Source of the DNA: a virus
Virus record (IMG/VR): IMGVR_UViG_3300029985_000071
Coordinates: 1-43,641 of that record
Direction: 5' to 3' (one strand)
Length of the DNA: 43,641 bases
Of the stretch, positions 38,135-43,641 are shown piece after piece; positions within the stretch are counted from its first letter, which is position 1; every line of letters starts with the position of its first letter. A model generated the notes under the pieces. That model was not told the origin of the DNA. It saw only the letters and a list, made by a program, of their open reading frames with translations, and searched no databases. The translations under genes were made by a program, and so were the position numbers.

Positions 38135-38327
38135 TGCTAACGTCTCCATGCTGGTGTTCGATCTCCCGCTCCTCGCGCCAGAGTAGCAGGTTAAGCGGAT
38201 TAGTGCGGATAGGCGCGGCATGACGTTCTTTACCGAGTGGCCCCCACTGAGGAGCCCGTACTATAGCGCCGCATAGCAGGCATTGATACGTGAATGAGTT
38301 TCCAATTTCTTCCAGCTTAAACGTCAT
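38118..38327 (-). CDS. Unrecognised 69-aa protein with a C-x-x-C motif
   Basis: Begins MTFKLEEIGNSFTYQCLLCGAIV; the C-x-x-C with nearby aromatic residues looks like half of a zinc ribbon, but no second Cys pair follows, only a few His. The end is polar and Asp/His-rich. AAGGG precedes the ATG. It overlaps the next gene by 17 bases. Confidence 0.5.
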   Translation of the reverse strand: MTFKLEEIGNSFTYQCLLCGAIVRAPQWGPLGKERHAAPIRTNPLNLLLWREEREIEHQHGDVSNGDSD

Positions 38328-38361
38328 GGCCCTTGCCGCCTAGTGACAAAGTTTTCGTCAG

Positions 38362-39957
38362 CTACTGAATTGTTACCCCTTGAATTGTTACCCCTTGAAT
38401 TGTCAGGTAGGTCGTCGCCCCGCTTGAATACTGATACGCCCCTGCATCCCATGCCCCTGACGAGGGACGTGATGCTCCTGCTTTGTCTGTGTCCAATGCG
38501 GTGATACTAAGGCTCGTCAGGTTTGCTCCCAGGCCAATGGCGGGTGATCCTGATTGCAGGTGATAAGCCAAATTGAGTTTGGGGTCAGAGATCAAGCTAT
38601 GCGTATCGAATCCTAGATTTTGCAAAGAAGCAAATGTGTAAATCGTGGGCGAGCCACCATAATTGTAGCTAGATTGCGGCGCGCCGCCGCTATTTGTCAG
38701 CCAAATGTTGTAATCAGATGCGGTTAAATCAATAGACAGTGAGGTTGGATTGTAGTCCCCAATCGCGTAGCGTACATTAGTACTGATATTGTTCTCGATT
38801 GTTGCCTTGGAATATACGGATGTACCTAAACTGGCGTTCAAGGTAATGGCCTGATTCACACCGCTTCCTCCCACAATCGTATTGTTGTAAATATAAAAGG
38901 GACCGCCAGTCGCATAGGCCCAGATATATCCATCGCAGGGCAGTGAACCGTTATCAACCATGAGGTTATTAAAGATCGTGCACGCAGTCCGTTCTCCGCA
39001 AGCTATATATCCAGTAGGTGATCCCCCGCCAAGACTGCCGTGAAAATAGTTGTTAAAGATCCTAAATGTGTCAAGCGCTCCGAGTCCCGCACATGTGTAA
39101 CCACCGTCCGCATCGTTGAAAACGATTATCCCGTCCGTATGATACGTTGAAACGGGGAATTGCCAGTTCAACCAGCCGGAAAAATCGTTATTGTAAATCG
39201 CTACCCCCGTGGCCGTGGAACTGGCGTTACAAGCGCCCACGACAACACTCCAGGGGTGGTCGCTGATTGTGTTGTTGTAAACGGCCAGGTTACTCGCATC
39301 GTACCCACTATCAAAATCAACCCACAAACCTGCGCGCGCGTTGTTCAACACATTGTCGTGCACGTTATCGCCCGTGGATGTACCTTGCAAATAGATGTCG
39401 CCTGTGTTCTGTCCGTTTGTGTCCGTTGCACTGGAACTGCTGCCCTGGTTGAGGTAGATGTTTTGAATGGTAATATTACGGATTTCGATATTTGAGCAGT
39501 TGACGGCGAATATCCCATAACTGGATTGGCTATAGGCTAGACTTGTTCCGTTCGCAGTGTTCTGGATGATTCCGTTCGTTCCACCATTGACGATAAGATA
39601 ACTTTGTCCTGCGCAAAAGATCGCGCCGGAACTCCCCGAACCCCAATATGGCGCTGACATTTGCGCGTTCGTGTCGAACAGCAACGTGATTGGACTTCCG
39701 GATGTTCCGCTTCCCTGAAAAGTGAAGCCAGTCTGTCCCGCCGTTCCCGTAAACGTTCCGCAGAACAATACGGTGGTTCCAGGCCCAATCTGGTTCGCCC
39801 CGGCGCCCCAATTGGCGGCATTATTAAAGAATGCCGGTGTTTGAACGCTCGTGGTGCAATTGCCTGTCGCGCTGCCAGTCTGAGTGATGTAGACATTCGC
39901 AGCCGATGCCCATGATATGACGGGAACGAGCAGCAACAAAAGTATGAGTTTTCTCAT
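38362..39957 (-). CDS. Secreted-type parallel beta-helix protein, fibre-like, with choice-of-anchor-Q-like end
   Basis: ATG 39957 follows GGAGAGG by nine bases. The protein starts with a clear Sec signal (MRKLILLLLLVPVISWASA then A-N-V-Y-I). The body is a right-handed beta-helix: many turns of the form N-N-x-I-x-x, I-E-I-R-N-I-T-I-Q-N, F-R-I-F-N-N-Y-F-H, F-Y-I-Y-N-N-T-I-V. The end has G-S-P-A-I-G-L-G-A, D-T-D-K-A-G-A-S-R-P, D-A-G-A-Y-Q-Y, the pattern of the choice-of-anchor-Q region in bacterial exported proteins. The last residues are a tandem G-V-T-I-Q encoded by a 15-bp repeat (38371-38400). It may be a polysaccharide-binding or -cutting protein taken from a bacterium. Confidence 0.75.
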   Translation of the reverse strand: MRKLILLLLLVPVISWASAANVYITQTGSATGNCTTSVQTPAFFNNAANWGAGANQIGPGTTVLFCGTFTGTAGQTGFTFQGSGTSGSPITLLFDTNAQMSAPYWGSGSSGAIFCAGQSYLIVNGGTNGIIQNTANGTSLAYSQSSYGIFAVNCSNIEIRNITIQNIYLNQGSSSSATDTNGQNTGDIYLQGTSTGDNVHDNVLNNARAGLWVDFDSGYDASNLAVYNNTISDHPWSVVVGACNASSTATGVAIYNNDFSGWLNWQFPVSTYHTDGIIVFNDADGGYTCAGLGALDTFRIFNNYFHGSLGGGSPTGYIACGERTACTIFNNLMVDNGSLPCDGYIWAYATGGPFYIYNNTIVGGSGVNQAITLNASLGTSVYSKATIENNISTNVRYAIGDYNPTSLSIDLTASDYNIWLTNSGGAPQSSYNYGGSPTIYTFASLQNLGFDTHSLISDPKLNLAYHLQSGSPAIGLGANLTSLSITALDTDKAGASRPSSGAWDAGAYQYSSGATTYLTIQGVTIQGVTIQ

Positions 39958-39979
39958 GTCAGTGGACCTCTCCCCTCCC

Positions 39980-41983
39980 TTAGTTGATACGCCAGCACAC
40001 AGATGCAATATCGCCTGTCGCTACTGACGCGACGGACGAATAAGAATTGATTATGAATGATGTTCCAACTACGACTGTGCTTACCGTGGGAACACCTACT
40101 GCGGAACTTCCATTCCCGATGCAGCGCGTTAGTTGAATATTGCAGGTGGTTCCGTTTGGCGTGCAGGCAGCGGTAGTGCTCACGGTATAGGTTCCTGAAA
40201 CCAGCGTGACCATTCCAAACACAGGAGAATGAACTCCGCTATCTACGACATTTCCGTTAGCGTCATAACTGGCTAAGTCTCCGCTTGTTTTCGCCGCGCT
40301 GGTGGTTTCCTGCGCATATCCCCCAGTGCCCGTGCTGCCGCCCATGGCTGTACCGCTATTGATCGTAATACTGGTCACAGATGGCGCACTCGTGAAACTC
40401 GGAGCCCCTGCCGATCCTGTTGTATTTCCCAAGACACTATGGGCCACAGCTGACGGAGTTATCAACTGACTACTGGCATTACTCCCCAACACAGCCGAGG
40501 ATACCGGCACGGTTGCCCCATTTACCTGCGTGGTGTTTGCGTTGCCAAGCTGTCCTTCAAGCTGCCAATACGTCCCGTCAAAAGTTGCGCTAATCCAGTG
40601 TGAAGTCAATAAATCATTAGCGATCAGAGTTCCAGAGCCGCCCCACTTTTTGATGGTTGCCGCTGCTGCTCCGTTGACCGCCAGGGTTGACGATGCAGTG
40701 TTGGCGTACAGCGCCTCGAACTGGATATGATCGCCAGATGCTGGGGTGAATGTCGGGGCCGTCGTGCAGGTGTACGCCGTGGTGCTGGTGTTGGACTGTA
40801 CGCAGTTAGCCGGAAGACTTTCGTTATGGCTAGTAGCCGCAGTAATTTGTGAAGAAGAATTTGAGGACAGTACGGAAGCCGAAGCAGGAACGGAGGCTCC
40901 GTTGACCTGAGTAGCACTGGCGCACGCCCCATTCAATGCCGTGCACGCTCGCGATGGCCCTGTGGCGTTCTCGTTGACCATAAGGTTGCCAACGGTGGCA
41001 TCAGAGGAAATAACTACATTACCAGATGCCCCAGCGGTAGCAGTCCCCGCCGAAAAGGTAATGCCTTGAGTCGTACCTGAAATAGCAACAGGTCCAGTAA
41101 GCGTTGGTGAAGTGGATAGCACCGCGCTGCCCGTCCCTGTCGTGGCCGTTACAATCAACTGCGAAGAAGAGTTACTGCCGATAACCGTTGCACTGGCAGG
41201 AACGGAGGCTCCGTTGACCTGAGTAGCACTGGCGCACGCCCCATTCAATGCCGTGCACGCTCGCGATGGCCCTGTGGCGTTCTCGTTGACCATAAGGTTG
41301 CCAACGGTGGCATCAGAGGAAATAACTACATTACCAGATGCCCCAGCGGTAGCAGTCCCCGCCGAAAAGGTAATGCCTTGAGTCGTACCTGAAATAGCAA
41401 CAGGTCCAGTAAGCGTTGGTGAAGTGGATAGCACCGCGCTGCCCGTCCCTGTCGTGGCCGTTACAATCAACTGCGAAGAAGAGTTACTGCCGATAACCGT
41501 TGCACTGGCAGGAACGGAGGCTCCGTTGACCTGGACAACCGTCATTGCCAATGATCCAGCCGTATTCGTGGCGTCTCCGGTGTGCGCTGGCTCGGAGGTA
41601 GCGGGAAGTGTGGTCGTCCATACAGGAGATGCGCCGACCGTTCCGGTTCCGGTCTGGACTAGAATCCGGGGTGTGGTACTGGTATTCGGAGCGACCATTG
41701 CAGTCGTGCTGGGTGCGCTTTGAATCGGGAGGCTGCCAAGCACTCCTCCAGCCAAGCCGCTTGCGGTTCCGCTGCTACTAGGAGCCGTCAAAGTCCACAC
41801 ACCCTGTAGGCACTGATACAAACCCGGTGCGAGCCCGCCATTTACCTTAGTAATGGAAACAGGCTCTGAGCAGGGGCCTACCGGCGCAGTACTCAATACC
41901 CTGATATTCTCAAAATTAGCCTGCGCCAGGCAGATAGACGAAGCTATGACAAACCCAAATAAAATCTCTACAAATCGTTTCAT
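39980..41983 (-). CDS. Fibre-like repetitive protein with signal peptide
   Basis: ATG 41983 overlaps the portal stop (ATGA), with AGGAG upstream. The first 21 residues form a Sec signal (MKRFVEILFGFVIASSICLA then Q-A). The mature part is Ser/Thr/Gly/Ala-rich and beta-structured, with repeated T-Q-V-N-G-A-S-V-P-A-S-A-x-V-I-G-S-N-S-S-S-Q and a perfect 104-residue duplication. Similar T-Q-V-N-G-A blocks are known to me from fibre-like proteins of environmental phages and from bacterial exported proteins. It lacks a visible catalytic domain. Position between portal and beta-helix protein is unusual for a fibre gene. Confidence 0.65.
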   Translation of the reverse strand: MKRFVEILFGFVIASSICLAQANFENIRVLSTAPVGPCSEPVSITKVNGGLAPGLYQCLQGVWTLTAPSSSGTASGLAGGVLGSLPIQSAPSTTAMVAPNTSTTPRILVQTGTGTVGASPVWTTTLPATSEPAHTGDATNTAGSLAMTVVQVNGASVPASATVIGSNSSSQLIVTATTGTGSAVLSTSPTLTGPVAISGTTQGITFSAGTATAGASGNVVISSDATVGNLMVNENATGPSRACTALNGACASATQVNGASVPASATVIGSNSSSQLIVTATTGTGSAVLSTSPTLTGPVAISGTTQGITFSAGTATAGASGNVVISSDATVGNLMVNENATGPSRACTALNGACASATQVNGASVPASASVLSSNSSSQITAATSHNESLPANCVQSNTSTTAYTCTTAPTFTPASGDHIQFEALYANTASSTLAVNGAAAATIKKWGGSGTLIANDLLTSHWISATFDGTYWQLEGQLGNANTTQVNGATVPVSSAVLGSNASSQLITPSAVAHSVLGNTTGSAGAPSFTSAPSVTSITINSGTAMGGSTGTGGYAQETTSAAKTSGDLASYDANGNVVDSGVHSPVFGMVTLVSGTYTVSTTAACTPNGTTCNIQLTRCIGNGSSAVGVPTVSTVVVGTSFIINSYSSVASVATGDIASVCWRIN
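40885..41532 (-). repeat. Perfect 312-bp tandem duplication plus a 24-bp third start
   Basis: Bases 40885-41196 and 41197-41508 appear identical throughout when read side by side; 41509-41532 repeats the first 24 bases and then diverges. The unit is 104 codons, so the frame is kept. Confidence 0.9.
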
Positions 41984-43641
41984 CGCTTCACTGCTCCTGC
42001 GGGCCGAGTAAGATCGGCAGTGTTGATCCAATGTTTGAAGTCGTCAATCTGCATGGGCGTCACATCGCGGTAAACCAGACATGCTTTGTCATGGCCGATA
42101 TTGAAAGCCTTAACGGCGTCACCCAGCGAGTCATAACCAAAGAAGCATTTTGATTCGTCAAATTTCTGGCTATCAATTTGCTTCTGGTCAAAGACGTAAA
42201 TCCACTTAGACTCAGGGTTAGGCCCCACGGCGGCGTCTAGTGAATCACCATCCGCGCCCTGGTAGCCACGTATAAACCCGTAGTCGTATGGGAGGACGTT
42301 AGACCATCCCGGCCCGCTGCGTGTTTCGCCCTTGTGAGTCTCGATGACAACGGGAAGACCGTGGATGTTCAGTTCCTCAGCTTCAGGACCGTCAGCGTCC
42401 TTGGCCCCCGCCGAGTTCAACAAGGTTCTGTATTTAGAGATCTCACGTTCAGCCGCTACTACGTCACTTTGTTTGCCAAGTTCTTTTGCCGCCTCTGCCT
42501 CAGCCACCCAATAAAAGTAACCTTGTTCAGCGAGGTCGCGAATAATCCGATTCTGTACTACACGACTCTGTACTTTACCTTGAATAGGCTTGGTTGCCAA
42601 CTCGCGAATTTTCTCCGGGGTGTAGGGCTTAGTGTCCTGCGTACGCGCCTTCACTTGGTACGGAATAATCTCACCCGTCTCAAAATGAACCTGCACCGTA
42701 GGATTACCGAACAAGTCCTTTGTGCCTACTACGACCTCGCTCACCGTCAACCATTTTCCGTGAATATGGAGCCGGTCGCCGGGTTTAAGGCCCTCCGGGA
42801 CTTCATCATGAGCCTCTACAGCGCCCTTTGGCGGCGGTTTAAGGCCCTCTGGTGCTCCCGCCGCCTCCGCCGTGGGCGTTTCCCTATCCTTACGCTCCTC
42901 GGCCAGTGCGTGCAGGGCTTTATCCGGGGAACTGGACGGACTCAGCCCGCCTTCGCTTGCTCCGAATAAGTCCTCACCCATCTCGCCCTCTTGCTGCACC
43001 TTATCCGACAAAGCCTCAATGTTCTCATCCGTGATGTTGGTAAAGATGTCGGTCTTGGTACTGGACTGCTTCAACTCTTGGGCAAAGGTACGAATACTGA
43101 TGCCGCCCGCGTTCAACGCCACGACGCAGGTATCCACTACGGTCTTGGCTAACTCCGCCTTCTCTTTTTCATCTAGCACACGAATGGAGGGGAAGTTTAA
43201 GTTGAGGTCGTCAGGCACTTCGCCCAACTCGCTCATGCAGATTACTGGGTAAAGTTTCTCAAGTGCTGGCCGCAGCGTTACGTCAGACTCAGTAGAGATA
43301 GTCTCCTCGTAAATGCGCTCATCGCCGTCACCGGCTTGGCCTAGACCTGAGAAGGTTCGACCCCACAGCCGGGTGACGGGCATTTTAGCCGCGCCCGAAA
43401 CTCCCAGCTGCCACATCTGCATCATCTCGCCCAGACCCGCGAACGAGTACTGAGTTTGACTAAGTTCTCCCTCTTTGCCCAGCAAGACCAGACTTTGATT
43501 GTCTAGCATCTCGTTGAGTTTCTGCATGCGACGTTCAAAGTTCTGCGCGGTCTTCTGATTGACACCTAAGCCACTAAGCATCTGCTCAAGCTCAGGAACT
43601 CTCATACCCAGAATGTTAGCGCGATAAGTAAGACTCAGAGC
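41980..43641 (-). CDS. Phage portal protein (DUF1073-like, C-terminal part) fused to a pyrophosphatase-like domain; 5' end outside window
   Basis: The frame is open to the right edge. Upstream of the first ATG it continues as protein (A-L-S-L-T-Y-R-A-N-I-L-G), so the start is off the window. F-A-G-L-G-E-M-M-Q-M-W, V-S-G-A-A-K-M-P-V-T-R-L-W-G and D-E-R-I-Y-E-E-T-I match the DUF1073 portal end. After a Pro-rich linker come a small beta domain (P-G-D-R-L-H-I-H-G-K-W-L-T-V) and a helical segment, then a linker with A-K-D-A-D. The last domain has I-H-G-L-P-V-V-I-E-T, Y-D-Y-G-F-I-R-G-Y, G-A-D-G-D-S-L-D-A-A-V-G and K-W-I-Y-V-F-D-Q-K, resembling the InPase-like domain of phage polyvalent proteins. 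It sets the head-tail gateway; the extra domains may enter the cell. Confidence 0.75.
   Translation of the reverse strand, partial: ALSLTYRANILGMRVPELEQMLSGLGVNQKTAQNFERRMQKLNEMLDNQSLVLLGKEGELSQTQYSFAGLGEMMQMWQLGVSGAAKMPVTRLWGRTFSGLGQAGDGDERIYEETISTESDVTLRPALEKLYPVICMSELGEVPDDLNLNFPSIRVLDEKEKAELAKTVVDTCVVALNAGGISIRTFAQELKQSSTKTDIFTNITDENIEALSDKVQQEGEMGEDLFGASEGGLSPSSSPDKALHALAEERKDRETPTAEAAGAPEGLKPPPKGAVEAHDEVPEGLKPGDRLHIHGKWLTVSEVVVGTKDLFGNPTVQVHFETGEIIPYQVKARTQDTKPYTPEKIRELATKPIQGKVQSRVVQNRIIRDLAEQGYFYWVAEAEAAKELGKQSDVVAAEREISKYRTLLNSAGAKDADGPEAEELNIHGLPVVIETHKGETRSGPGWSNVLPYDYGFIRGYQGADGDSLDAAVGPNPESKWIYVFDQKQIDSQKFDESKCFFGYDSLGDAVKAFNIGHDKACLVYRDVTPMQIDDFKHWINTADLTRPAGAVKR

Noticed and set aside
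38371-38400. Two 15-bp direct repeats as a regulatory or attachment site
   Set aside because: They lie within the coding end of the beta-helix gene and encode G-V-T-I-Q twice; no integrase is present.
1-43641. tRNA genes, integrase, repressor or origin
   Set aside because: I saw no cloverleaf-like sequence ending in CCA, no recombinase motif and no iteron array outside coding repeats; I cannot rule out a tRNA without a covariance search.

Overview
This window is a piece of a tailed double-stranded DNA phage with a contractile tail. The evidence is one minus-strand block holding portal, prohead protease, capsid cement, DUF2184-type major capsid, DUF4054-type adaptor, tail completion, DUF3383-type sheath, tube, a frameshifted chaperone pair, tape measure, a full baseplate set, fibres and a lysis cassette. 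The baseplate order (Dit-like, small plug, hub, spike, gp25-like, gpJ-like, DUF2612) recalls the compact Pam3/Mu-type myoviruses. I see no integrase, repressor, tRNA or CRISPR array. The host cannot be fixed from the sequence. A possible lipoprotein and fibres with Sec-type signal peptides suggest an environmental Gram-negative host.

Layout. Positions 1-10430 are read mainly on the plus strand: the end of a SI[K/E]AG-repeat protein, a terminator, three short or unrecognised genes, then a nucleotide and DNA modification operon, closed by a strong terminator at 10394-10431. One small gene (4718-5179) faces the other way inside it. Positions 10428 to the right end are all minus strand. Read in transcription order (right to left) they run portal, two fibre-like genes, small genes, inner-head and scaffold genes, capsid, connector, tail, baseplate, fibre and lysis. 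The late transcript ends at the terminator at 10711-10747.

The main biological content is a thymidine hypermodification pathway. A thymidylate-synthase-family enzyme (probably dUMP hydroxymethylase) would make 5-hydroxymethyl-dUMP, and an HD-domain 5'-deoxynucleotidase could drain competing dTMP. After replication, a 5-hmdU DNA kinase, here split into a P-loop protein and a helical-domain protein, would activate the base. An amino acid:DNA transferase would attach an amino acid, and a PLP enzyme of the ACC-deaminase type would rework the side chain. An HNH endonuclease gene sits between the last two. No radical SAM, flavin or acetyltransferase tailoring gene is visible here, so the chemistry may be close to the serine-derived type or may be new.

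Other notable content: an identical hairpin leader carrying the ribosome binding site in front of two genes on opposite strands; a probable nested gene whose protein is paralogous to one of them; a clear UUUUUUG programmed -1 frameshift in the tail chaperone; a perfect 312-bp tandem duplication in a fibre gene; three fibre-like genes with signal peptides; and large modular inner-head proteins with a recurring A-K-D-A/S linker.
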